A stretch of DNA of 64,000 nucleotides. It comes from Sarcodiotheca gaudichaudii. Lineage: Eukaryota > Rhodophyta > Florideophyceae > Gigartinales > Solieriaceae. Where the stretch lies: the NCBI GenBank assembly GCA_032355985.1, contig JAUKVZ010000008.1, positions 62,001 through 126,000 of the forward strand, in the 5' to 3' direction. The position numbers were made by a program, and so were the translations under genes. The notes below the pieces were generated by a model. That model worked only from the letters and a program-made list of their open reading frames with translations. It ran no database searches and was not told the DNA's origin. The number at the start of each line of letters is the position of its first letter. The first letter of the stretch is position 1. Positions 1 through 8,767 of the stretch are shown here, piece after piece.

Positions 1-3000
1 CGACACGATCATGACGAGCAGCACAACGAACGGGTAGTAGAGGATGCGGCCGACGGCGCCGGTCCTTTGAGCAATGATCTGGCAGTCCAGCCATGATTCA
101 ACGGCTTCGGCGGCGGATTGCTTTGGTTTGCCGGGCGACACGACTTCGGTTGGACGATCGAGCTTCGCGAGTACTTGCGCCGGCCAGTTCGAAGCGTCGC
201 GTGAGAGATAGCGCACAAGTCGGTCGCAGAGACGTGTCGCATCCCAGACGAAGAAGACGAGCAGATTAACCGAGATGACGGCAAAGAAGAGGGAGATCGT
301 CAGCGCGAGATGACTGGTTGCGCCTCGGTAGGGGGACATGGGGAAGCCGTAGAGAAGGAAAAACATGAAGCCGAATGTGAGGTACATCGTGAGCACCGGC
401 CACGTTCGTAGATAGCGTTGTCTGCGAATTGTTCTCTTGCGATATTCCTTCCAGATGTCCTGGGCGTCGGCGCCTCGTTCGGGTCGCCAGCCGAAGGTCG
501 TCTCGAGCTGCCACCAGCGCGGATCGATCCACTCGCGCGGTAGCAGGCGAAGGATTGGACCGTCGCGCGGGGGCTCCGGTTCGATTCGAGGCAGGCCGAA
601 CTCGCGCTCGATGTGTTCGGCGTTCTGATCCAGCGATCGTCGAATGCGATAGAGGAACCAGATCGCGAGCGTGCCGGCGAAGAATCGAAGCAGAACCGTG
701 GGCCAGACGCTCAAACCCTCGAAGAGTTCGAATGGCTCGCCGCCGGGGCTGTAATGATCGGGAATCACAAATAAAAGAAAGACGAGAAGCGGCGCCCCGA
801 CGAGCACGGCATAGGCGGCGAGACCTGAAAGAAACAGTGATTTCCATTCGGCGCGCGATCGATTTGCGCTGCGCTCTGCAGGCGTCGTATCGTCGGAATC
901 ATCGTCATCAGTGTCGGAAGACGGTTCGTCATCGTCGTTGCGAGTCCACGTATGGAAACCGAAGATGATCAGCGAGAAGCCGACAAACGTGGCGATGACG
1001 AAGAACACGAGGCGCTTTTGGCTGACGAGCCCCACCTGATCCGAGTCTCTGAGCGGGAAGAGCGCGCTGATGACATTGTGATTCGTTCGCCGCATGTAGT
1101 CATCAGGCTCTATGGCCCTTGGTCTGGCGGCCAGCCACCGTCTTTCCTCGGATTTGGAGTCATTCAGCTGTTCGACTTCGATACGAAGGTCGTACGCACC
1201 GTGTCTGCCCAGTTCGTAGACTCGTCCGATCGGCGGAGGGACTTCATCAACCCGCTTATCGCGCAGCGCTTTGAGGACGGAGATGAGCACTGCGGTCTGA
1301 TAGGAATTGCGGAAGGGCGGGATGTGCATCTGGAGCGCCGGTCCGGCCTCCAACCCGTAGTGAGAAGCGATGATGAGATTCTTCGTCCAGCGATAGTCCG
1401 CGGGATTGAGCATCTGGGCGTCGAGATCGGTTGTGAAAAAGATGACATCGGGAAAATGCTCGCGCATGGCTTTGAGCACGATCATCTTGTCGTAGATGTC
1501 CGTGCCGAGGACACCGATGGCGCGAAGGCGCTCGCCTCGTTTTTTCCATCTGCGATTGTCACGTTTCAGGCGCTCGACAAGCCTTCGGACGTAGTCAATC
1601 TGCGACGGGCCCTGCGCTCGCTCCAGTTCACTCCACGCCAGCGCTGATTCCGGTTGTCCGGCCATGAGCTGACGCGCGAGATCCGGCCGGGCCCCGGACG
1701 ATTGTGACGCGGCGATCTGGGTTGTTGATTGTCGACCCTGCCCGTCGAGGCCGCTGATATAGGAGTACTGACTGATCAGCGACTGGTTGCTCGTGGACCA
1801 GTCGACCTCTGACTTGTCCATGAACTCTCGAACTATCGACTGGCCATAGAGCGAATCGACTTCGGAGATGATGGCGATGTGATCTTTACGGCGGTGTTTT
1901 CCTGGCCGGAGCGCATCGACGCCGCGCCGATCGAGTTCCTGCTTGAGCAGGAAGAGCAGGTCGGAATCCGGTCCCACGGTGCGTTCAATTGAGAAGACGC
2001 TGGCGCCATTCGGTCCGGCTCCTGCGCGATAGTAGAGCGACTCGTGTTTGCGCCGGATGAGATTGCCCGAGCCCTCAAATCGGATGTCCTTGTCGGCCGC
2101 CGTCGCCCATGCGGAGTACAGACGTCCGCCGTGCAGCGCCTTGAGTGTTGTCGCCGTCTTCTGCTTGATCGCTTGAATGTCCAGCGGCTCAATGTCTCTC
2201 AACTCGGTGACGAGTTGGCGCAGTTGATGAGAGAAGAACGGGCCGAGTATGGCAACGTCGACCCTCTTGGGCGTCGCATTCGCTTGTTGGGAGTTCGCTG
2301 GCGTCAGGCAGGCGAGAAGTTCCTTGTCAAGATCCCGAAGGGCATGCGTCCGGCGCAGCTCGCCCATGTTCACCCAGAGCACATGAACGCTTTCGTATTG
2401 GTCGGCGTCCGGCGTGTCGCTGTGCGCAACACTGTAATGATCGATGGGGACCAGCCAGTAGTCCTTTGTATTGTCCGGTGATTCCGGTCCGGACATGGGG
2501 TCGCCTGCTTCGTCGAGAAGCGCATTGACATGCGGTTTTCGTATGCGCAGGACGGAGACTTGTGTCCCATTGGAAGGGACGTAACCTCCAACGCTCATCG
2601 CGGCGTGCACGGCGTAGCGTGCGCCGATGCGGGCATCGACCATCGGGGGCGCTCCGCCGTCAGCGATCAGGACCGGCAGAAGCAGCGTGCGCGGCACGTC
2701 TTCATTCGTGAACTGGTGCTTGTCGGCATATTGCGTCAGGAGCTGTGTGCCGGGGAGCGGATTTGATGTCGGTTTCTTCGGCGCGTTTCGCCAGATGCGC
2801 GCCGTGATTTCAAAAGGATCCTCCCAGAGGCGCGCAGGGACCATATCCGCCTCGCGGATGGATGTGACGGCGTCCTGTTTGGGCGATGGACGATGGCTGC
2901 GCAGGGGCGTGCTGGTCACAAGGAGGCCCATGCCCAGCGTGCCCACGATCAGGATCATGGGCCAGAACAACTCGCTTCGACCTGAACCAATGGTCGCCAT
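1..3000 (-). CDS. Large N-anchored multispan membrane protein, periplasmic-binding-like ectodomain (partial, C-terminus off the left edge)
   Basis: An open minus-strand frame runs without a stop from the ATG at 3000 to base 1 (1000 codons seen). GGAG sits 8 bases before the ATG, which decides the start. An N-terminal membrane segment (about residues 12-30) is followed by roughly 630 residues of soluble ectodomain. Two stretches read like the lobes of a type I periplasmic binding protein: IAIISEVDSLYGQSIVREF near residue 375, and a segment with IGVLGTDIYDK and VIFFTTDLDAQML near 490-520. A membrane helix follows near 663-683, then a very acidic linker (DDDE...DDDDSDD), then at least four more hydrophobic helices. 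This suggests a ligand-sensing receptor or assembly protein. I do not recognise the family with certainty and the C-terminal domain is outside the window. The in-frame GTG 9 bases upstream is a weaker start. Confidence 0.8.
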   Translation of the reverse strand, partial: MATIGSGRSELFWPMILIVGTLGMGLLVTSTPLRSHRPSPKQDAVTSIREADMVPARLWEDPFEITARIWRNAPKKPTSNPLPGTQLLTQYADKHQFTNEDVPRTLLLPVLIADGGAPPMVDARIGARYAVHAAMSVGGYVPSNGTQVSVLRIRKPHVNALLDEAGDPMSGPESPDNTKDYWLVPIDHYSVAHSDTPDADQYESVHVLWVNMGELRRTHALRDLDKELLACLTPANSQQANATPKRVDVAILGPFFSHQLRQLVTELRDIEPLDIQAIKQKTATTLKALHGGRLYSAWATAADKDIRFEGSGNLIRRKHESLYYRAGAGPNGASVFSIERTVGPDSDLLFLLKQELDRRGVDALRPGKHRRKDHIAIISEVDSLYGQSIVREFMDKSEVDWSTSNQSLISQYSYISGLDGQGRQSTTQIAASQSSGARPDLARQLMAGQPESALAWSELERAQGPSQIDYVRRLVERLKRDNRRWKKRGERLRAIGVLGTDIYDKMIVLKAMREHFPDVIFFTTDLDAQMLNPADYRWTKNLIIASHYGLEAGPALQMHIPPFRNSYQTAVLISVLKALRDKRVDEVPPPIGRVYELGRHGAYDLRIEVEQLNDSKSEERRWLAARPRAIEPDDYMRRTNHNVISALFPLRDSDQVGLVSQKRLVFFVIATFVGFSLIIFGFHTWTRNDDDEPSSDTDDDDSDDTTPAERSANRSRAEWKSLFLSGLAAYAVLVGAPLLVFLLFVIPDHYSPGGEPFELFEGLSVWPTVLLRFFAGTLAIWFLYRIRRSLDQNAEHIEREFGLPRIEPEPPRDGPILRLLPREWIDPRWWQLETTFGWRPERGADAQDIWKEYRKRTIRRQRYLRTWPVLTMYLTFGFMFFLLYGFPMSPYRGATSHLALTISLFFAVISVNLLVFFVWDATRLCDRLVRYLSRDASNWPAQVLAKLDRPTEVVSPGKPKQSAAEAVESWLDCQIIAQRTGAVGRILYYPFVVLLVMIVS

Positions 3001-3468
3001 CGGGCGCACTCCGGGCGGCGGCTGCGCGCTCCGTCGTCGGTAGCCGTCGTCGTGGACGTTCCATCCCAGCGCGCGTTATCCCTCAGCGCGCAACGATCGA
3101 ACGTATCGCTTCCTGGCTCGATCACCATCCCCTGGCAGGGGAGTCGTGGGCGTGTGACGTGTCCGATCGAGCGGTCTTTGGGGCGCTGCTTGACGGTTTT
3201 TCGCCGTCAGAGGATTTCTGTGTGGATAGCGCCAAATGCGCTTGACAGGTATCTGTTAGGGTTCTAATTTGCGGCTCGGCATCGGGCGAAGTGGTTCGGA
3301 GGAGACGTTCGATGTGCCATCGCTTGCCGCCTTTTGGAGCGGGCGGCATTGCGTCGAGGGGCATCTGGATGCGGGAGCGTGAGCGGCGTTGAGCCGTCAA
3401 CGTCGTCCGGATTCCGGGTGGGGGATCGTCGATCGGCTGCGCGCGGCCGGTCGGCGTTTCCGCGCGCT
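3001..3468. other. Gene-poor interval between the partial membrane protein and the oxoprolinase gene
   Basis: I see no convincing gene here; the short open frames lack ribosome sites and family features. Two things stand out. A hairpin TCCCC-TGGCA-GGGGA lies at 3128-3142, and nearly the same hairpin recurs at 43065-43081. A sigma70-like pair reading rightwards, TTGACA (3242-3247), 17-base spacer, TAATTT (3265-3270), has no gene downstream on that strand. It may be chance or the start of an untranslated RNA antisense to the end of the oxoprolinase gene. Confidence 0.5.
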
Positions 3469-6400
3469 TTACGATTCGTCTGTTGCGTCAGCGTCTTTCG
3501 GATCACCCCAGGCGCCGGCGCCGGGCGTCTCGATGATGACGCGATCGCCGGTGTTCAGGTCGACGCTCTGGACGCCCTGCATGGGTTCGACCGTGCCATC
3601 GGCGCGGATGATGCGCTGGGCGCCGCATGCGCCATCGGCGCCGCCATGCAGGCCGTAGGGAGATTCGATGCGATGCTGGCTGAGCAGTGAGCCTTGCGCC
3701 GGGGCGAGGAAGGTGAACTCGCGGATGACGCCATCGCCTCCGCAGAAGGCGCCCTTGCCGCCGGAGTTTCGCCGGATCTGGAATCGTTCGAGACGGACGG
3801 GGTAGCGGCGTTCGATGAGTTCGGGATCGGTGATGCGCGTGTTGGTCATGTGGGTATGCACGGCGTCGGCGCCTTTGAATCCGGGGCCTGCGCCGGCGCC
3901 GCCGCAGATTGTTTCGTAGTAGCCGTAGGTCTTATCGCCGAACGTGAAGTTGTTCATCGTGCCCTGACTGCAGGCGGCCAGATCGAAGGCGCGCAGCAGG
4001 GCGTCGACGACGCGCTGGCTGGTTTCGACGTTGCCGGCGGCGACGGGTGGGCAGTGCGCCGGGTCGGCGTCGAACTTCGGATTGAGCATGCCTTCGGGCA
4101 CGCGAACATCGACGGCTCGCATGATGCCTTCATTGAGAGGCAGGGGCTCATCGATGAGCAGGCGCAGAACGTAGAGAATGGCGCTTCGAACGACGGCTTC
4201 GGGCGCGTTGAAGCCGTGGGGATGGACGTCTGACGTTCCGGCAAAGTCGATCGAGGCGCTGTCGCCGCGGATGGTGACTGTGACGTGGATCTCGGCGCCA
4301 TCATCGAGGCGTTCAACAACGGCGCGGCTGCCATCGGGCATGGCGGCGAGGGCGTCGCGCGTGAGGCGCTCGCTGCGGCTGAGGAGACGGCGCATGTAGT
4401 CCAGCGCCGTTTCATGGCCCGCATCGGCACAGATGGAGCGCAGGCCTTCGGCGCCTCGGGCGTTGGCGGCGAGCATGGCGCGGGCATCGGCGAGGTTGCT
4501 TTCGATCTCGCGGCTGGGCCAGGGAGCATCGGCGAGCAACGTGCGCAGGGCATCCCAATCGGCGCGGCCTTGCGAGACGAGGCGCATCGGGCTGATGACG
4601 ACGCCTTCTTCGGCGAGTGATGTTGATTGCGCGGGCATGGAGCCGGGCCACTTGCCGCCGATCTCGGCGTGGTGGGCGCGTGTGGCGACGTACCCGAGCA
4701 GTGCGCCGGCGTCGTTATGAACAGGCGAGACGATGGTGAGATCGGGCAAATGCGAGCCGCCAAAGGCGGGGTGATTGGTGAGCACGGCGTCGCCGGGGCG
4801 CATCTCGATGGCTTGTTTCAATGCGCGAACGCAGAGGCCCATGGCGCCGAGATGGACGGGCATGTGCGGCGCGTTGACGACGAGCTCGCCTTCGGTAGAG
4901 AGCAGCGTGCAGGAAAAATCGAGGCGTTCCTTGACGTTCGTGGAGAGGGCGGTGCGTTCGAGCATGGCGCCCATGTTGTTCGCCGTGGACATCAGAGCGT
5001 TAGTGAAGAGTTCGAGTCTGATGGCGTCGTGCTGGTCGGGTGTGTGTGCTGACTGCGCATCGGCCGAGCGATGAAGAATGATGTCGAGATGATCGGTGAC
5101 GGTCGCTTGCCAGTGTTCTTCGACGATGAGTGTGGCGTGATCCTCGGCGATGATGGCGGGGCCGGAGAGTGTGTCGGTGGGCGCAAGCGCATCGCGGCGA
5201 TAGACGTGCGTTTCAATCTCCACGCCGGCGAAGCGTGCGCGCGTTGTGCGGGTGGGCGATGGGGCTGATGTCGATTCGTGCGCCTGGCAGTCATGTTCGG
5301 ATGCGATTGCCGCATGTTCACTGCAGATGACGCGGAGGCTCTCGACTTCGATATTCAAGTCGTCGGGCGTGTGGCCGTAGCGTGCGGCATAGGCGCTGGT
5401 GAAGGCGTCGCTCAGCAACACATCGTCCGCAATTTCGATGGTGATGGTGGATGCCTGGCCTTGGGCGCGCATGGCGGCGAGGCGGCGCGAAACTGTGATG
5501 CGCTCGGGGGAGGCGCCGTCGTCTTCAAGTTGCTTCGTGGCCTCGGCCGCGAGTTCGTCGAGAAGTCGTTCGAGGTCGCTTTGTGCTCTTGTGACAGGGA
5601 GGAGCACCTGACGTTCGGCGAAGCGTTCGAGTGCGGCGCGTTCGAGGCCGACGGCGCTGAGGAGTCCGGCGTCGGCGGGGGCAATGATGTGTTTCATGCC
5701 CAGGCGCTGGGCGACAGCGCAGGCGTGCTGGCCGCCGGCGCCGCCGAACGCGACGAGGGCGTGATCGGCGGGGTCATAGCCGCGGCGGGTGGAGATGGCG
5801 CCGATGGCGTCTGCCATGGTGTCGTTGGCGATGGCGCGGAGGCCGTCAAGCAGAGCGCCGGAATCGATGGACTCTTTGGATTCGGATGTGAGTTGTGTGC
5901 GCAGCTGTTCGAGTTTGTGGTGCGCCGCATCGCGATCGATGGGGATGCCGAGCTGATCTTCGAGCAGAAGGCCGGAGAGCAGATTGATGTCGCTGATGGT
6001 GAGCGGGCCGCCGGCGCCGTAGCAGGCTGGTCCGGGCGCGGCGCCGGCGCTTGCGGGTCCGACGCCGAGACCTGCGGCGCCGAGGGCGCAGATGGAGCCG
6101 CCGCCGGCGGCGACGCTGTGGATGTCGATGGCGGGCGCGAGGATGCGTGCATCGCCGACGCTGTGTTCGAAGAGGTACTCGACGCCTTTGTCAATCCGCG
6201 CGACATCTGTGCTTGTGCCGCCCATATCGAATGCGATGGCGCGGGAGTAGCCGCAGCGTTCGGCGGCGATGCGTGCGCCGACGACGCCTCCGGCGGGTCC
6301 GCTGAGCAGGCTGTCTTTCGGTTGATAGGCGCGTCGTGCGCTCATGCCGCCGGCGCTGGTCATGACGCGCAAGGCGGCGTCATCGAGGGCGTCTTCGACG

Positions 6401-7341
6401 CGATCGAGATAGGACTCGATGACGGGCGCGAGGTAGGCGTTGACGACGCAGGTGCGGGCGCGGGGGAGGATGCGGACGAATCCGGCGAGGTCGCTGGAGC
6501 AGGAAATGTGGTCGAAGCCGCAGGAATGAAGGATCTCGGCGACGCGGCGTTCGTGGTCGGGATTGAGATCGCTGTGCAGAAGACAGACGGCGGCGTGACG
6601 CACGCCCGCATCGCGCACCGCTCTTGCTTTGGTTATCAGGGCGTCGACATCGAGCGTGCGCAGGGTGGCGCCGGTGGCGTCGAGACGTTCATCGACTTCC
6701 AGCACGGCGTCGTGCAGCGGCTTCGGCTTTTCGATGTGCAGCGCGAAGAGATCAGGGCGCTGCTGGTCGCCGATATCGAGCAGATCGGCAAAGCCCTTGG
6801 TGATGACGAGGGCGGTGCGGGCGCCGGCGCGCTGGAGAAGGGCGTTGGTGCCTCGTGTGGTGGCGAGGCGCATCTCCATGGGCGGAAGTTGTTCGTCGCG
6901 AGCTGTTCCGGTGGCGATGCGCGCGGCGAGGACGGGCGCTTCGTCATCGGAGCGGATCTCGACGGGATCGCCTGGCGCGGCGCGGACATGCATGGGCTGC
7001 GCAAGTCGGATGACGCCGGTGTGCGGATCGTGCTGGATGATCTCGGCGAGTGGTTGATCGGCGCCGAGAAGGAGGAGGCGCATGCCGGTGAGTGAGCCGG
7101 GAAGAGATTCGCGATCGAAGGCGATGCGCAGTGTGTCGGGCGCGATGAGCTCGATGATGCGGCCGCGCAGAGCGGAGGAGCTGAGCACCTTGACGCGTCG
7201 GCGCTCGCCGCTTGGCGCGATGGCGATGCAGTCGGTGAATGTGCCGCCGGTGTCGACGGCGATGCGCCAACGGCGCACCGCGAGCGCGGCGTCATCTTTC
7301 GATTCGCTGCGCGCGTTCTTGTCTTCCTTGGATTCCGGCAC
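3469..7341 (-). CDS. Hydantoinase/5-oxoprolinase family protein, fused HyuA-HyuB
   Basis: At 1290 residues this matches the length of fused 5-oxoprolinases (ATP-dependent 5-oxo-L-proline to glutamate). The A half opens with the nucleotide-binding motif VDTGGTFTD (about residues 30-38) and carries FDMGGTSTDVARI further on. The B half begins near residue 781 (NALMSTANNMGAMLERTALS). Between the first motif and ATTRGTNALLQR there is an extra stretch of about 100 residues that standard OPLAH does not have in this form, so the substrate may be a hydantoin or another cyclic amide. It starts 24 bases downstream of tRNA-Tyr on the same strand with no clear ribosome site. Fusion and family are clear; substrate is not. 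Confidence 0.85.
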   Translation of the reverse strand: MPESKEDKNARSESKDDAALAVRRWRIAVDTGGTFTDCIAIAPSGERRRVKVLSSSALRGRIIELIAPDTLRIAFDRESLPGSLTGMRLLLLGADQPLAEIIQHDPHTGVIRLAQPMHVRAAPGDPVEIRSDDEAPVLAARIATGTARDEQLPPMEMRLATTRGTNALLQRAGARTALVITKGFADLLDIGDQQRPDLFALHIEKPKPLHDAVLEVDERLDATGATLRTLDVDALITKARAVRDAGVRHAAVCLLHSDLNPDHERRVAEILHSCGFDHISCSSDLAGFVRILPRARTCVVNAYLAPVIESYLDRVEDALDDAALRVMTSAGGMSARRAYQPKDSLLSGPAGGVVGARIAAERCGYSRAIAFDMGGTSTDVARIDKGVEYLFEHSVGDARILAPAIDIHSVAAGGGSICALGAAGLGVGPASAGAAPGPACYGAGGPLTISDINLLSGLLLEDQLGIPIDRDAAHHKLEQLRTQLTSESKESIDSGALLDGLRAIANDTMADAIGAISTRRGYDPADHALVAFGGAGGQHACAVAQRLGMKHIIAPADAGLLSAVGLERAALERFAERQVLLPVTRAQSDLERLLDELAAEATKQLEDDGASPERITVSRRLAAMRAQGQASTITIEIADDVLLSDAFTSAYAARYGHTPDDLNIEVESLRVICSEHAAIASEHDCQAHESTSAPSPTRTTRARFAGVEIETHVYRRDALAPTDTLSGPAIIAEDHATLIVEEHWQATVTDHLDIILHRSADAQSAHTPDQHDAIRLELFTNALMSTANNMGAMLERTALSTNVKERLDFSCTLLSTEGELVVNAPHMPVHLGAMGLCVRALKQAIEMRPGDAVLTNHPAFGGSHLPDLTIVSPVHNDAGALLGYVATRAHHAEIGGKWPGSMPAQSTSLAEEGVVISPMRLVSQGRADWDALRTLLADAPWPSREIESNLADARAMLAANARGAEGLRSICADAGHETALDYMRRLLSRSERLTRDALAAMPDGSRAVVERLDDGAEIHVTVTIRGDSASIDFAGTSDVHPHGFNAPEAVVRSAILYVLRLLIDEPLPLNEGIMRAVDVRVPEGMLNPKFDADPAHCPPVAAGNVETSQRVVDALLRAFDLAACSQGTMNNFTFGDKTYGYYETICGGAGAGPGFKGADAVHTHMTNTRITDPELIERRYPVRLERFQIRRNSGGKGAFCGGDGVIREFTFLAPAQGSLLSQHRIESPYGLHGGADGACGAQRIIRADGTVEPMQGVQSVDLNTGDRVIIETPGAGAWGDPKDADATDES

Positions 7342-7365
7342 GTCGCGTTCGCTCGTTCCGGGAAA

Positions 7366-7448
7366 TGGGCGGTGCAGGATTCGAACCTGCGAAGGCTTTC
7401 GCCAACGGGTTTACAGCCCGCTCCGTTTGACCACTCCGGCAACCGCCC
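7366..7448 (-). tRNA. tRNA-Tyr (GUA anticodon)
   Basis: On the minus strand a class II tRNA folds with acceptor stem GGGCGGT/ACCGCCC, anticodon stem GCGGG/CCCGU around loop CTGTAAA (anticodon GTA), a long variable arm and a canonical T-arm with GGTTCGAATCC. The discriminator is A and CCA is not encoded. The long variable arm together with GUA identifies Tyr. It lies between speB and the oxoprolinase gene, on their strand. Confidence 0.95.
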
Positions 7449-7550
7449 GTCTGCGGCACGCCTGAGGCGGGTCGCAGGGGGGCACAGACGATATCGGCGA
7501 AGTCTCGATCGGGCAAGACACGCGAGAATCGCTGATTTCGGGCGTTGCGG

Positions 7551-8453
7551 TCATGTCAGGCCGACGTCGACGCGGGCCCGGGGATCTGCGGCGACGATTT
7601 CACTGAGGATACGGTGAACGAGTTTGGCGGCGATGAACTCGGAGGCATGCTGGCCCGGCTGGGGGCAGAGTTCGACGACATCGAAACCGACGATGGTTCG
7701 TTCATGCGCGACGCGCTGGATGAGGGCGTTGGCCTGGCGCCAGGTGAGGCCGTCGGGCTCCGGTGTGCCGGTCGCGGGAAGGAGGCTGGGATCGAAGGCG
7801 TCGAGATCGAAGGTGAGATAGACGTTCTTCGAGAGTCCGGCGAGGGCCTTGGCGATCCATGTCTCTTCGGACGCGGCATGAAGATGATGCGCGTAGATGA
7901 CGCGATTCGGATCGAGCGCGGGGATCTCTTCGGCTTCGGCGCTGCGGATGCCGACCTGCATGATGTCTGCGACTTCGCGCGCGCGAGCCATGACGCAGGC
8001 GTGATTGCAGGGCGAGCCGAGATAGCTTTCGCGTGTGTCGGCGTGGGCATCGATCTGGAGGACTGTCAGATCATCGAAGCGACGCGCTGATTCGCGGATG
8101 GCGCCGATGGAGACGGAGTGCTCGCCGCCGAGCATGACGGGAAGTTGATCGCGATCGTAGATCTCGCCGATGCGCTGCGCGACGATATCGGCGAGCGCTT
8201 CGGGTGATCCTTCGTGTTCGATTGGATCGAGCGTGGCGATGCCGAGGCGGCGCGGCTCGACGGAGCGTTCGAGATCGATCCACTCGATGTGCGCCGAAGC
8301 GCGCAGCAGGGCTTCCGGGCCGCGATCGGCGCCCTTTTTCCAGCTGCTGGTCGCGTCGTAGGGGACGGGCAGGACGGCGAACCTGGAGCTCTCGAGCCGG
8401 CAGTCATCAGGCTCGAGGTCGAGGAATCCGGGGGTTTCGGTGTGCGTTGTCAC
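7551..8453 (-). CDS. speB: Agmatinase / arginase-family ureohydrolase
   Basis: A 300-residue manganese ureohydrolase. Metal-ligand motifs are present in the usual order: GGEHS (109-113), DAHAD (135-139) and DLDAFDP (216-222), followed by PATGTPEPDG as in agmatinases. The likely reaction is agmatine to putrescine plus urea. The start is a GTG that overlaps the speA stop codon (GTGA), so the two genes are translationally coupled and the substrate of SpeB is probably the SpeA product. Agmatinase is favoured over arginase by this context, though sequence alone does not exclude related guanidino substrates. Confidence 0.9.
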   Translation of the reverse strand: MTTHTETPGFLDLEPDDCRLESSRFAVLPVPYDATSSWKKGADRGPEALLRASAHIEWIDLERSVEPRRLGIATLDPIEHEGSPEALADIVAQRIGEIYDRDQLPVMLGGEHSVSIGAIRESARRFDDLTVLQIDAHADTRESYLGSPCNHACVMARAREVADIMQVGIRSAEAEEIPALDPNRVIYAHHLHAASEETWIAKALAGLSKNVYLTFDLDAFDPSLLPATGTPEPDGLTWRQANALIQRVAHERTIVGFDVVELCPQPGQHASEFIAAKLVHRILSEIVAADPRARVDVGLT

Positions 8454-8732
8454 TGTGAGCTGCCTGTCGATCCCGCATCTTCATCGACTTCGAGATAGGT
8501 GTAGCCTCGCAGTCCTTCGTCGTAGAAGCGGATCAGATCCCGCGCTTCCTGCACGCTGAGGCGCTTCTTTTCGACGGCTCGTTCGCAGTCTTTTTTAAGA
8601 GAGCGTGCGAAGTGATTGGGATCGTGCTGCGTGTAGGACAGCACTTCGCTCACGGTGTCGCCTTCGACAAGATCCTGAATGAACCACTTGCCGTCGCGGA
8701 TGCGGATGTGCGCCGCGTGAGCATCGCCGAAG

Positions 8733-8767
<35 letters not shown>

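Noticed and set aside
952-2766. Several plus-strand frames in the left 3 kb
   Set aside because: They lie over the long minus-strand frame that has no stop to the window edge and shows membrane helices and a proper ribosome site.
3242-3270. TTGACA-N17-TAATTT promoter-like pair on the plus strand
   Set aside because: The -10 matches at only three positions and no gene follows on that strand; kept only as a remark in the interval entry.
5278-7095. 605-codon open frame on the plus strand inside the oxoprolinase gene
   Set aside because: It is antisense to a gene with clear family motifs; its product is a low-quality Gly/Ala/Asp-rich string. Long antisense frames are expected at this GC content.
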